From: Burkholderiales bacterium
Lineage (GTDB): Bacteria > Pseudomonadota > Gammaproteobacteria > Burkholderiales > SG8-41
NCBI GenBank assembly: GCA_036262035.1
Contig: DATAJS010000010.1
Location: 558,001-622,000, forward strand
Reading direction: 5' to 3'
DNA length: 64,000 nucleotides
Part shown: positions 50,844 to 59,063 of the stretch, in pieces
Layout: every line of letters starts with the position of its first letter
Numbering within the stretch: position 1 is the stretch's first letter
Made by a program: the position numbers and the translations under genes
The notes under the pieces: generated by a model
The model's database searches: none
Told to the model about the DNA's origin: nothing
What the model saw: only the letters and a program-made list of their open reading frames with translations

Positions 50844-51530
50844 ATGGCAGCGAAGTTCAGGCTGTGCAGCTTCAAGACGTGCCCATGGGTGCAGCGTGCC
50901 GCGATCGTTCTGCGCGCGAAAGGCATCGAATACGACATCGAGTACATCGACCGCGACAACCGTCCCGCATGGTTCCTGGCGGTATCGCCGCATGCGAAGG
51001 TGCCGGTGCTGCAGATCGACGGCAAGGAAGCGCTGTTCGAATCGAACGCGATCGCCGAGTATCTCGACGAGGTGGCGTCGCCGCGCCTGCATCCGGAAGA
51101 CGCCGTCATGCGCGCCCGCAACCGCGCGTGGACCGATTACGTGCCGACGTTCGCGTCGGCGATCTCGAACGCCGCGTATTCGGACAGCGAGCAGGACTTC
51201 GCCACGCGCGCGCAGAAGATCGCCGATCCGTTCGCCAAGCTCGAGGGCGCGTTAGCCCAGCGCGGCAACGACGGACCTTATTTCAACGGTACCAGGCTGT
51301 CGCTCGTCGATTGCGCGTACGCGCCTTTCCTCCAGCGCTATACGTTCATGGACAGGCTGCGCCCGCTGGGGATCATCGAGCGCTTCCCGAAACTGGCGGC
51401 GTGGCGCGACGCGCTGATGGCGGCGCAGGCGGTGCGCGCCTCGACGGTGCCGGAGATCGAGCAGGCGTGGCAGGAGAACCTGGTCGCGCGCGGCCGCTGG
51501 CTGGGGACGCTGCTGGCCGCTACCGCCTGA
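50844..51530 (+). CDS. Glutathione S-transferase family protein
   Basis: 228 residues with AGAGGAGGG before ATG 50844. Thioredoxin-like N-terminal half with CPW at the active site (FKTCPWVQRAAIVLRAKGIEY), cis-Pro KVPVLQIDG, and glutathione-binding ESNAIAEYLDE. The helical C-terminal half includes YFNGTRLSLVDCAYAPFLQRY. Cys at the catalytic place suggests thiol-transferase or dehalogenase/omega-type chemistry rather than classic conjugation. Cytoplasmic. Substrate unknown. Confidence 0.9.
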   Translation: MAAKFRLCSFKTCPWVQRAAIVLRAKGIEYDIEYIDRDNRPAWFLAVSPHAKVPVLQIDGKEALFESNAIAEYLDEVASPRLHPEDAVMRARNRAWTDYVPTFASAISNAAYSDSEQDFATRAQKIADPFAKLEGALAQRGNDGPYFNGTRLSLVDCAYAPFLQRYTFMDRLRPLGIIERFPKLAAWRDALMAAQAVRASTVPEIEQAWQENLVARGRWLGTLLAATA

Positions 51531-51725
51531 TCAGTGGTGGAAGCGCCGGAGGAGATGCATGAGGAAGCGCGTCACTCCTTCGGCGCGGAGCAGGTTCAGC
51601 GCCGCGGCGAGCGCAGGCAACGCGAAGATGCCGGCGACGAGCAACACGAGCGCGGTGACGCAGATCGCGAACGTCGGGTCGGCGACGTCCACGCCTGCGG
51701 TGCTGATACCTTCAACGAATGACAT
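51531..51725 (-). CDS. Small membrane protein
   Basis: 64 residues. Supported by GGAGG five bases before ATG 51725 and by a clear hydrophobic segment (FAICVTALVLLVAGIFALPALAAAL), followed by a basic end (FLMHLLRRFHH), consistent with one membrane span and a cytoplasmic C-terminus. Its stop abuts the GST stop (convergent). Family not recognised; the coding case rests on the ribosome site and composition, so moderate confidence. Confidence 0.5.
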   Translation of the reverse strand: MSFVEGISTAGVDVADPTFAICVTALVLLVAGIFALPALAAALNLLRAEGVTRFLMHLLRRFHH

Positions 51726-52046
51726 CGCGGCCTCCGGATATTGCTTGCGATCTTAGCTGCAACAGCGATGTGAATCTGTCGGGCAAAGCCCGACCGGCAT
51801 CGCTTCATCATCGACAACCCTCACGCCGCCTATAGTCGCTCCTCGATATCGCGGGAAAGTCTCGGCGGCGTTCACAGTGCGAACCATGGCTCGGCGCCGC
51901 GCCGGCCACGCCAAACGGAGGGCAACTGCGACGGCGCACGCGGGGCGTCGGCCGCGCCTGCCGGGTGAGCGACCACCATGCGGACAGGCCGCCTCACACG
52001 CGGGTTCGCCGGCGTGCAGCACCGGCGCGGATGCTACGATTCGCCG
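51726..52046. other. Gene-poor interval of about 320 bases
   Basis: It lies upstream of both the small membrane protein (minus) and the metallophosphoesterase (plus). I see no repeat or RNA gene. In-frame codons from ATG 51978 could extend the phosphoesterase but encode a basic, unconserved stretch. It probably holds the divergent promoters. Confidence 0.4.
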
Positions 52047-52757
52047 ATGATTCGCCCCCTACGCATCGCACACACCTCCGACGTGCACCTCGGCAACGGC
52101 CAGGAAGGCGCGGCCGCACGCGCAGCCTTCTTGCGCGTCGTCGACGCGGTCAACGCCACGCGGGCCGAGCTCTTCCTCATCGCCGGCGACCTGTTCGACC
52201 ACAACCGCATCGACCGCTCGGTCATCGATTTCGTCTACGAAGCGCTGATGCAGGTGAGCTGCCCCACGGTGATCATCGCGGGCAACCACGACTGCTGGGA
52301 GGAGCGCGCGGTATTGAAGCGCATGAACTTCGCCACAGCGGGCGAGCACGTGACGCTGCTCGACGAAGTCGAAGGGCGGACGGTCGAAATTCCGGAGCTG
52401 CACGCCACGGTGTGGGGCCGCTGCATGGTCGACCACGACCGCACGAACAAGCCGCTCGCCGGCACGCCGGGGCGCACGCGCGACCTGTGGCACGTCGGCA
52501 TGGCGCACGGCCTGTACTCGGACGAGCCCGATTGCGAGCGCTCGTCGCTCATCACGCCCGACGAGATCGAGGCTTCGGGTTTCGACTACCTCGCGCTCGG
52601 CCACGTGCACGCGCACCGGCGCATGAGGCACGGCGCGACGCTCGCGTGCTATCCCGGCGTGCCCGCGCCGTCGTACGGCACCGAGTCGCACGGCTCGATG
52701 GCGCTGGTGGAGCTGCGGCCGGGTGAGCAGCTCGAGATCACAGAACATCGCCTGTAA
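52047..52757 (+). CDS. Metallophosphoesterase (SbcD/Mre11-like calcineurin fold)
   Basis: 236 residues from ATG 52047, chosen because the family fold begins there (RIAHTSDVHLGN). Metal-binding blocks: SDVHLGN, AGDLFDHNRID, IIAGNHDCW, GMAHGLYS and LGHVHAH. All ligands of the two-metal site appear present. Shorter than SbcD nucleases and with no SbcC partner nearby, so a stand-alone phosphodiesterase or exonuclease. It is followed 57 bases later by the CinA-like gene. Confidence 0.88.
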   Translation: MIRPLRIAHTSDVHLGNGQEGAAARAAFLRVVDAVNATRAELFLIAGDLFDHNRIDRSVIDFVYEALMQVSCPTVIIAGNHDCWEERAVLKRMNFATAGEHVTLLDEVEGRTVEIPELHATVWGRCMVDHDRTNKPLAGTPGRTRDLWHVGMAHGLYSDEPDCERSSLITPDEIEASGFDYLALGHVHAHRRMRHGATLACYPGVPAPSYGTESHGSMALVELRPGEQLEITEHRL

Positions 52758-52814
52758 CGGCGTAGGGTGCGTTAGCTGCGACGCGGCGTAACGCGCCGCA
52801 AGGGAGGAGAAGCG

Positions 52815-54083
52815 ATGCGTATCGAAGTGATCTGCACCGGCGACGAAGTGCTCACCGGCAAGATCGTCAACACCAACTTCAGCTACATCACCCAGAAGCT
52901 CGAGGATTTCGGCCTCGGCGTGAGCTGGGAGACGACGGTCGGCGACGATCGCGACGACCTCCTGCTCGCGTTCCGGCTCGCCGGCGGCCGCGCCGACGCG
53001 GTCATCGTCAACGGCGGTCTCGGCCCGACCGTGGACGACCTGTCGCAGGAGATCGCGGCGAAGGCGGCGGGTGTGGAGCTCGAGCTCAGCCACGAGTGGC
53101 TCGAGAAGATGAAGGCGTATTTCGCCCGCCGCAGCCGCGTGATGCCGCCGAACAACGTCAAGCAGGCGATGCTGCCGCAGGGCGCCGAGCTTCTCGACAA
53201 CCCGGTCGGCACCGCGTGCGGATTTTCGGTGACGATCGGCAAGGCGCGGTTCTACTTCACGCCGGGCGTACCGCGCGAGCTGCGCCGCATGCTCGAGTCC
53301 GAGATCATCCCGCGCCTGCTCGCGAAGAGCGGCGAGCACACCGCGATCCACCTCAAGCGCTTCCACTCCTACGGCATCGGTGAATCGCACGCCGATTCGC
53401 TGCTCGCAGGGATCGAGTCGCTGGCGCCCGACGGCAGCGTCAAGCTCGGTTTCCGCGCGCACTACCCGCAGCTCGAGACCAAGCTCACCGCGCGCGGGCT
53501 GGACATGGACGACATCCGCAAGAAGCTCGCACCGGTCGAAGCGGAGGTGCGCAAGCGTTTCGGCAACTTCATCCTCGCCGAAGACGACCGGACCCTCGAA
53601 GGCGTCGTGCTCGATGAGCTGGCCAGGCAAGGCGCGACGCTGACGATCGCCGAGACGTTCACCAGCGGCCAGATCGCCGGCCGCATCGGTCACCTGCCCG
53701 GCGCGGAGAACGTGGTGCGAAGCGCGGTCGTGTCGCGCGACCTCTACGAAATCTTCAGGGCGGTCGGCGCGCTCGCCGATCCGACCGACATCTCGCGTGA
53801 AACCGCGGAAGCCGTGGCGAAGGCCGCGCTGCGCAGGAGCGGCGCGACCCACGCCCTCGCGGTGCTGATCGACGCCGACGAAGGCGCCGACCGCATCGAG
53901 TTCGCAGGCACGGTGTGCCTGGCGATCGCGACCAAGGACGACGTCGAATCGCGCCGCAGCCGCATCGTCGGCGGCCGCGACTGGGTGCGCCTGGGCGCGG
54001 TCGAGATGGGGCTGGACTGCCTCAGGCGCTACTTACAGGGCCTGCCGGTGTACGAGCGCATCGACTTCGAGAAAGTCGAATGA
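52815..54083 (+). CDS. cinA: CinA-family protein with altered deamidase motif
   Basis: 422 residues, GGAGGAG before ATG 52815. The N-terminal molybdopterin-binding-like (COG1058) domain is well kept: EVICTGDEVLTGKIVNTNFSYI, VIVNGGLGPTVDDLSQEIAA, NPVGTACGF, YFTPGVPRELRRML. The C-terminal PncC-like domain is recognisable (LADPTDISRETAEAVAKAALR), but the active-site motif AESCTGG is AETFTSG here (279-285), losing the usual Ser-Cys. Full-length CinA cleaves ADP-ribose and deamidates NMN; the second activity may be absent in this protein. Gene symbol given for family only. Confidence 0.88.
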   Translation: MRIEVICTGDEVLTGKIVNTNFSYITQKLEDFGLGVSWETTVGDDRDDLLLAFRLAGGRADAVIVNGGLGPTVDDLSQEIAAKAAGVELELSHEWLEKMKAYFARRSRVMPPNNVKQAMLPQGAELLDNPVGTACGFSVTIGKARFYFTPGVPRELRRMLESEIIPRLLAKSGEHTAIHLKRFHSYGIGESHADSLLAGIESLAPDGSVKLGFRAHYPQLETKLTARGLDMDDIRKKLAPVEAEVRKRFGNFILAEDDRTLEGVVLDELARQGATLTIAETFTSGQIAGRIGHLPGAENVVRSAVVSRDLYEIFRAVGALADPTDISRETAEAVAKAALRRSGATHALAVLIDADEGADRIEFAGTVCLAIATKDDVESRRSRIVGGRDWVRLGAVEMGLDCLRRYLQGLPVYERIDFEKVE

Positions 54084-54089
54084 TGTGTT

Positions 54090-54286
54090 GACCGCCAAGG
54101 ACGCAAAGGACGCAAAGGAAAGCTAGTCGGCCGCTACGCGACGGGACGTGCGCTGTAACAAGGAGCAGGGGAGACTCTATTGGCGCGTTGCCTTGCGGGC
54201 GACGCACCGTACGTTGCTAGAGCACGAGATCCGTTGTCTAGCGACCGCTTCGGATTCCCTTTGCGTCCTTTGCGTCCTTGGCGGTC
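54090..54286. repeat. About 197-base element with near-perfect inverted ends (ACCGCCAAGGACGC family)
   Basis: Left end GACCGCCAAGGACGCAAAGG (54090 onward to 54120) and right end 54255-54286 are reverse complements over about 30 bases with one or two changes. The middle, 54121-54254, has no gene and is unlike the ends. The unit fills the gap between the cinA and bactofilin genes (convergent) and could fold as a long hairpin. Confidence 0.75.
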
Positions 54287-54295
54287 ACAAAGCCG

Positions 54296-54856
54296 TTACG
54301 CCTTGACCTGGGCTTTCTCCTGCTTCACCGGCTGGTAGTTGTTGTCCTTCTTGTGCCCCGACGACAGCGTGCTGATGTCGCCCGACAGCTCGCCGCCTTC
54401 TTCGACGCGGATCTTGCCGTAGCGCACCGTGCCCGAGACTCGGCCCGTCGCGTAGACGACGAGCTGCTTGCGGGCGGTCAGGGTGCCTTCGAACGAGCCC
54501 CAGATCTCCGCGACGTCCATCGTCGCGGTGCCGTTGAAGATGCCGTTCTGCGCGATCTGGACGACGCGGCTGTCCATCGACGCTTCGACCCGGCCTTCGA
54601 CGACCAGCGTGTCGCAATCGGTGATCTCGACGCCCTTCAACTTGATATCGGGGCCGACGATGAGCTTGCTGCCCGCGAGGTCGTCTTCCTTCGCCGGCAT
54701 CGGCGGCTGGGCTACCGTGCGCTGCGCGGTTTCCTCGGGCGGCTGGACGTTCGCACGCACGGCGCCGCGCAGGTCCGGCGTGATGTTGACGGCGACTCCG
54801 CGCGGGTTGGGCGTGGGGGCATCGTCTTTCTTGCTGAAAATATCCTTGTTGAACAC
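54296..54856 (-). CDS. Bactofilin-family cytoskeletal protein
   Basis: 186 residues from GTG 54856, chosen for AAGGAG six bases upstream and an FNKDIFSKKDD beginning; ATG 54880 would add eight residues. A disordered Pro-rich N-terminus is followed by the bactofilin beta-helix (GSKLIVGPDIKLKGVEITDCDTLVVEGRVEAS, VVQIAQNGIFNGTATMDVAEIWGSFEGTLTARKQLVV, GRVSGTVRYGKIRVEEGGELSGDI) and a short charged tail. Polymerises without nucleotides and positions cell-wall or polar machinery. No peptidase partner is adjacent. Confidence 0.9.
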   Translation of the reverse strand: MFNKDIFSKKDDAPTPNPRGVAVNITPDLRGAVRANVQPPEETAQRTVAQPPMPAKEDDLAGSKLIVGPDIKLKGVEITDCDTLVVEGRVEASMDSRVVQIAQNGIFNGTATMDVAEIWGSFEGTLTARKQLVVYATGRVSGTVRYGKIRVEEGGELSGDISTLSSGHKKDNNYQPVKQEKAQVKA

Positions 54857-55391
54857 TCTCTTCTCCTTGGGTGCGTGCATCGCCGCGGCGGCGCCGCGCG
54901 TAGCGTGACAGCCACGCTGCGCAGCAGGGCGAGCGGTCTTTTGATTAAGGAAGGAACGCGGCCGAAGGCGGAGGGCATCAATCGAGAAGCTGCGGCCATG
55001 CCAGGCGCAGGAGTGCCAGCGCGATGATCGCGGCGAGCGCGACCACGAGCTGCATGGGCTGAAGCAACGAATTGTGCAATGTCGGCTGCGTCTTTTGATT
55101 CCGCCGAGCGGGACTCGGCGACGCCGCCACGTTCGCAAGGACTATGCCATTTCGCGGATGTCGCTGCGCGCTGCGTACATGCACGGCAGTGCCGCGACGT
55201 AAGTGTGTCGGAGCAAAGAGGTTTTCGAAAGGAGCGTGCGCGCGCGCCGCGGCGTTCGACGAGCGCGCGCACGAAGCGCGATGTCGTTGTGCAACGACGT
55301 GGTGCGCGCGCATTGAGCGGTGCGCGAGCGCGTATTCAGGCTAAACGTTCGCCTCGCCAGACAAAGTTGTCATGTCTTGCATAGGCGACAG
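54857..55391. other. Gene-poor interval of about 530 bases
   Basis: No convincing gene. It holds the bactofilin ribosome site, a stretch on the minus strand that could encode a 25-residue hydrophobic peptide (MQLVVALAAIIALALLRLAW..., nt 54978-55055), and a run of alternating GC (about 55238-55318) with inverted GCGCGC blocks. Promoters for the bactofilin gene are likely here. Confidence 0.4.
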
Positions 55392-56369
55392 TCATTCGGC
55401 CTTGAGCCCGGCGTCTTTCGCGACCTTGGTCCAGCGTGCGAGCTCGGCGCGATACATCCTGTCGAACTGCGCCGCCGACGGGCCGGTGGGCTCCATGTCC
55501 TGCTGCTCGATCTTCGGTTTGAGGTCGGGACTGTGGACCGCCTTGACGAGCTCGGCGTTGATGCGGTTGGTCAGCGGCGCCGGCGTGCCGCCGGGAGCGA
55601 AGACGCCCTGCCACGTCGTCACCACGAAGCCCGGAAAGCCCGACTCTTCGAGCGTGCGCAGGTCGGGCAGCGAGGCGATGCGCCTGGCGCCGGTGACGCC
55701 GAGCGCGCGCAGCCGCCCTTCCTTCACGTGCGGCACCGCCGTGAGCACCGCGCCCATGAGGAACTGCGTCCTGCCTGCGACGAGGTCGACGAGCGACGGC
55801 GCCGTGCCTTTGTACGGCACGTGCTGCGTCTGTATCCCGGCGCGCTGCGAGAAGAGCACGGCCGCGAGATGCGTGCTGGTGCCGGTGCCCGACGAGCCGT
55901 AATTGAGCTGCCCGGCGCGCGGCTTGGCGTAATCGACGAACTCCTGCGCCGTCTTCACCGGCAGCGACGGATGGACGAGGAAGATGAGGCAGCCGGCGCC
56001 GATCTCGGTCACCGGCGTGACGTCCTTCAGCGGGTCGTAGCCGAGCCTGGTATAGAGCCCGGGCGAGAGCGCGATCGCGTTCGACGAATAGAGCAGGGTG
56101 TGTCCGTCGGCGTTCGACTTGGCGAGAAGCTCGACCGCGATGTTGCCCGCCGCGCCGGGCCGGTTGTCGACGACGATGCGCTGGTTGATCTGCGCCGCGA
56201 GCTTGTCGCCGACGAGACGCGCGACGATGTCGGTGGGACCGCCTGCCGGGAATCCGACGAGGAGCCGTATCGGCTTGGCCGGCCACGCCGGCTGTTGCGC
56301 ATGACACACGCCGCCGGACGCGGCAACATACGCGGCGGCGAGCGCCGCGAGCTTCACTCGTGCGAACAT
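55392..56369 (-). CDS. Bug/TctC-family tripartite tricarboxylate substrate-binding protein
   Basis: 325 residues from ATG 56369 (GGGGAGGAG upstream). Signal peptide ALAAAYVAASGGVCHA. Motifs: WPAKPIRLLVGFPAGGPTDIVAR, DNRPGAAGNIA, NYGSSGTGTSTHLAAVLFSQ, HVPYKGTAPSLVDL, and C-terminal AGLKAE. It lies near a TctDE/QseBC-type two-component pair (56930-59022), which in related bacteria can control such transport (inference). Divergent from the HNH-like gene. Confidence 0.92.
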   Translation of the reverse strand: MFARVKLAALAAAYVAASGGVCHAQQPAWPAKPIRLLVGFPAGGPTDIVARLVGDKLAAQINQRIVVDNRPGAAGNIAVELLAKSNADGHTLLYSSNAIALSPGLYTRLGYDPLKDVTPVTEIGAGCLIFLVHPSLPVKTAQEFVDYAKPRAGQLNYGSSGTGTSTHLAAVLFSQRAGIQTQHVPYKGTAPSLVDLVAGRTQFLMGAVLTAVPHVKEGRLRALGVTGARRIASLPDLRTLEESGFPGFVVTTWQGVFAPGGTPAPLTNRINAELVKAVHSPDLKPKIEQQDMEPTGPSAAQFDRMYRAELARWTKVAKDAGLKAE

Positions 56370-56454
56370 CGCTCCTCCCCTTGTTCCGTTTCGGTCGTCC
56401 GAACTTCTGGCGGCGCGCGGGCTCACATCAGCAGTCGCCTTACGGGAAGCTTAT

Positions 56455-56850
56455 ATGCGCAGGATGTTCTGGAGCATCTTCGGATTTTTCGCGGCCTTGA
56501 CGGCCGCCGGCGAAAGCGTGGCTGCGGCGGCCCCCGCCGATACGCGTAGCTTCAAGGCCGAAGTGCTGTTCCGTCTCCAGAACCCGTGTCCGTCCACCGG
56601 CGAGACGCGCGGCGAGTGCAGGGGCTACGTCATCGACCGCGTGATCCCGGTGGTGTGCGGCGGCGCCGAAGACCCGTCGAACATGCAGTGGCAGACGCTG
56701 GCGCAGGCGCGGGAGAAAGACCGCTGGGAGAAGATCGGCTGCAGGCACGGACGGAAGCTCGTGCTGCCCACGCCGGCAGTGCCCGCGGAAGTGTTTCCGA
56801 TGGAGGAAGCGCCGACGGCGCCGGAGGTTCAGCCGCTACCGCAGGGCTGA
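56455..56850 (+). CDS. Secreted HNH-like protein lacking the catalytic histidine
   Basis: 131 residues with a signal peptide (FWSIFGFFAALTAAGESVAAAA). The body follows a known small exported HNH pattern: FRLQNPCPSTGETRGECRGYVIDRVIP, then CGGAEDPSNMQWQTLAQAREKDRWEKIGC. Relatives read DH(V/I)IP at the catalytic spot; here it is DRVIP (R62), so nuclease activity is doubtful. The Asn in SNMQW and several cysteines are kept. Divergent from the Bug gene, about 85 bases away. Confidence 0.75.
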   Translation: MRRMFWSIFGFFAALTAAGESVAAAAPADTRSFKAEVLFRLQNPCPSTGETRGECRGYVIDRVIPVVCGGAEDPSNMQWQTLAQAREKDRWEKIGCRHGRKLVLPTPAVPAEVFPMEEAPTAPEVQPLPQG

Positions 56851-56891
56851 ACGGCTACGGGTGAGCGTGCGCCTCGCGATGACAGTCGTTG

Positions 56892-56930
56892 CGAGGAGCG
56901 GAGCGACGAAGCAATCCCGGAGCGTCCGGC
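56892..56930. repeat. TTGCGAGGAGCGGAGCGACG-type repeat
   Basis: GTTGCGAGGAGCGGAGCGAC then GAAGCAATCCCGGAGCG, a half copy of the repeat also seen at 36448-36549 and 41104-41252, placed just before the stop of the sensor kinase gene on the other strand. Confidence 0.65.
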
Positions 56931-58312
56931 TACACCGCGAACCTGACGCGGGCGCGAAGTCCGCGGCCGTTGGCCCCGCTCTCCAGCACGAGCTTGCCCG
57001 CGTGCCTGCGCACGATCTCGTTGACGATCGATAGCCCCAGCCCGCAGCCGTCTCCCGAGCTGCCGCGCACGCGGTAGAAGCGCTGCGTCACGCGCTCGCG
57101 CTCGCTCTCGGGTATGCCCGGACCGTCGTCTTCGACGTACACCTCCGGCTCGCCGCTCAGCACGCCGACGGTGACGTGCCGCCCCGACGCGCCGTAGCGC
57201 AAGGCGTTATCCAGAAGGTTCGCCACCGCTTCGCGCAGCAGTTCCTGGGCGCCGCGCACGAGCACCGGCGCGCCCGCGCCCGCATAGCCGAGGTCGACGC
57301 CCGCGGCCACCGCGTCGTCAATGCGCCGCTCGACTTCCTCGCGCGCGATGAGATCGATGTCGACCGGGGCCTCGGTGCTCGGCTCGGCCTTGCCGTTCTC
57401 GTCGGCCCTGGCGAGCGTGAGCAACTGATGCAGGGTGCGGCTCATGCGCGCGAGCTCGCGGACCGCGTCGTTGACCGCCGTGGTGTGACGCTCGGGATCT
57501 TCCTCGCGCAGCGCGATCTCGAGCTGAACGCGCAAGGTCGCGATCGGCGTGCGCAGCTGGTGGGCGGCATCGGCGATGAACCGCTGGTTGAGCTCGTGCG
57601 CGCGCGACAGGTTGTGAATGAGGGTGTTGATCTCCTCCACCAGCGGCTGTACTTCCACGGGAACGTCCGCGCCGGCCGGGATGGGCGAGAGCGGGGCGGC
57701 CGCGTGCACGGTGCGGATGTCGCGCACCGCTTTGTTCATCGACGCCATGCCGCTGCCGATCGCGAGCCACGTCACGATCGCCGACACGATCGCGAGGACG
57801 ATCGACAGCGCGACGCTGATCCACAGCACCTGTGTCGCGAGCGCGTCGCGCTTGTGACGCGTCTCGGCGACTTTCACGATGACCGTCGCGCCGCCGGGCT
57901 CGTCAACCGCGACCGCGAGGGCGCGCACGCGGTTGCGCGACTGGATCGACTCGTAATACACCGGATGCTCGGGCGTCGGCTGCATCGGGGGTGCGGCGAT
58001 GAGGCCGTTGTAGATGAGGCGCTCGCCGCGCTCGGAGATCACTTCGTAATAGAGGCGGTCGACGGTGTCCCACTCGAGGATCTCGCGGGCCCCTTCCGGG
58101 AGGTCGATCTCCGAGCGGCCGTTCTCCCACTTCACGCGATTGGCGAGCGAGATCGCGTTGTCGTACAGCCAGTGGTCGAGCACGACCTGCGTGAAGTAGT
58201 GCGAGAGCCCGTACGCCGATCCTCCGCCGAGCGCCATGATGAGCACCAGCGGCCCGACGAGGCGCGCGAGCAGCTCGCGCCGTATGCTCGGGGCGGCCGC
58301 CGCGCGGCTCAT
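56930..58312 (-). CDS. Sensor histidine kinase (TctE/QseC-like)
   Basis: 460 residues. Two membrane helices (LVGPLVLIMALGGGSAYGLS and VLWISVALSIVLAIVSAIVTWLAIG) frame a periplasmic domain of about 120 residues like the N-terminal domain of TctE-type kinases. HAMP-like linker, HisKA ADAAHQLRTPIATLR (H251), HATPase NLLDNALRYG, EDDGPGIPESE and GDGCGLGLSIVNEI. Its ATG overlaps the stop of the response-regulator gene by 4 bases. With its partner it sits beside a divergent heavy-metal-type efflux operon and near a Bug receptor, so either could be its target. Confidence 0.92.
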   Translation of the reverse strand: MSRAAAAPSIRRELLARLVGPLVLIMALGGGSAYGLSHYFTQVVLDHWLYDNAISLANRVKWENGRSEIDLPEGAREILEWDTVDRLYYEVISERGERLIYNGLIAAPPMQPTPEHPVYYESIQSRNRVRALAVAVDEPGGATVIVKVAETRHKRDALATQVLWISVALSIVLAIVSAIVTWLAIGSGMASMNKAVRDIRTVHAAAPLSPIPAGADVPVEVQPLVEEINTLIHNLSRAHELNQRFIADAAHQLRTPIATLRVQLEIALREEDPERHTTAVNDAVRELARMSRTLHQLLTLARADENGKAEPSTEAPVDIDLIAREEVERRIDDAVAAGVDLGYAGAGAPVLVRGAQELLREAVANLLDNALRYGASGRHVTVGVLSGEPEVYVEDDGPGIPESERERVTQRFYRVRGSSGDGCGLGLSIVNEIVRRHAGKLVLESGANGRGLRARVRFAV

Positions 58313-59022
58313 GCGTCGCCTTCCTCGAGGCGGTAGCCGAGCCCGCGCACGCTGCGGATCGTCACGCCTGCGCCGGCGAGCTTGTGCCGCAGGCGGCTCA
58401 CGTGCACTTCGAGCGCGTTCGGCGCCGACTCGGTCTCGACCGGGAACACCGCGTCGAACAGCGCCTGCTTGCTCACCACCTTGCGCGCCTTGGACAGGAG
58501 CTCGTCGAGGATCGCGACCTCGCGCGCGGTGAGATCCACGTCCTCGTCGCCGATCAGCGCGCGCCGCTCGGTCACGTCGAAGCGCAATCCCCCGAGCTGC
58601 TTCCAGCCCCCGTGCTCGTCCTTGCGCCGCAGCAGCGCTCGCAGCCGCGCTTCGAGCTCGCCCAGCGCGAAAGGCTTGACGAGATAGTCGTCGGCGCCGG
58701 TGTCGAGCCCGCGGATGCGGTCGTTCAGCGCATCGCGCGCCGACAGCACCAGGATCGGGAAGACCACGCGCTGGCTGCGCAGGTCGGCGAGCAGATCGAT
58801 GCCGTCGCGATCGGGGAGACCGAGATCGAGCACCCCGATGTCGAAGTCCTCGGTGCGTGCGAGGTCGAGCGCGTCGGCCGCGGTCGGCGCGACCGTCACC
58901 GCGTAGCTGCTCTGCAGCAGCGCCGCCTCGATGCCGCGCGCCAGCGCCGCGTCGTCCTCGACCAGCAGCAGCCGGTGCGCGCCCTCGACAGGTTCGCGAC
59001 AGCCTTTATCGTGCGCGGCCAC
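58309..59022 (-). CDS. OmpR/TctD-QseB-family response regulator
   Basis: 237 residues from GTG 59022. Receiver: LLLVEDDAALARG, VLDLGLPDRDG (D66) and DYLVKPFALGELEARLRALLRRK. Winged-helix DNA-binding domain: LTAREVAILDELLSKARKVVSKQALFDAVF, NALEVHVSRLRHKLAGAGVTIRSVRGLGYRLE. Coupled to the sensor kinase (ATGA overlap). Only 41 bases separate it from the divergent TolC gene, so it likely binds a shared promoter there (inference). Confidence 0.93.
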   Translation of the reverse strand: MAAHDKGCREPVEGAHRLLLVEDDAALARGIEAALLQSSYAVTVAPTAADALDLARTEDFDIGVLDLGLPDRDGIDLLADLRSQRVVFPILVLSARDALNDRIRGLDTGADDYLVKPFALGELEARLRALLRRKDEHGGWKQLGGLRFDVTERRALIGDEDVDLTAREVAILDELLSKARKVVSKQALFDAVFPVETESAPNALEVHVSRLRHKLAGAGVTIRSVRGLGYRLEEGDA

Positions 59023-59063
59023 TTAGAATCGCCGTCCGTCTTCTCACGTCTTCATTATCCCAG

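Noticed and set aside
51978-52046. Upstream start (ATG 51978) for the metallophosphoesterase
   Set aside because: The extra 23 residues are basic and unlike the family; the conserved fold begins right after ATG 52047.
54978-55055. 25-residue hydrophobic peptide on the minus strand
   Set aside because: Plausible membrane peptide, but no clear ribosome site and too short to support without conservation data.
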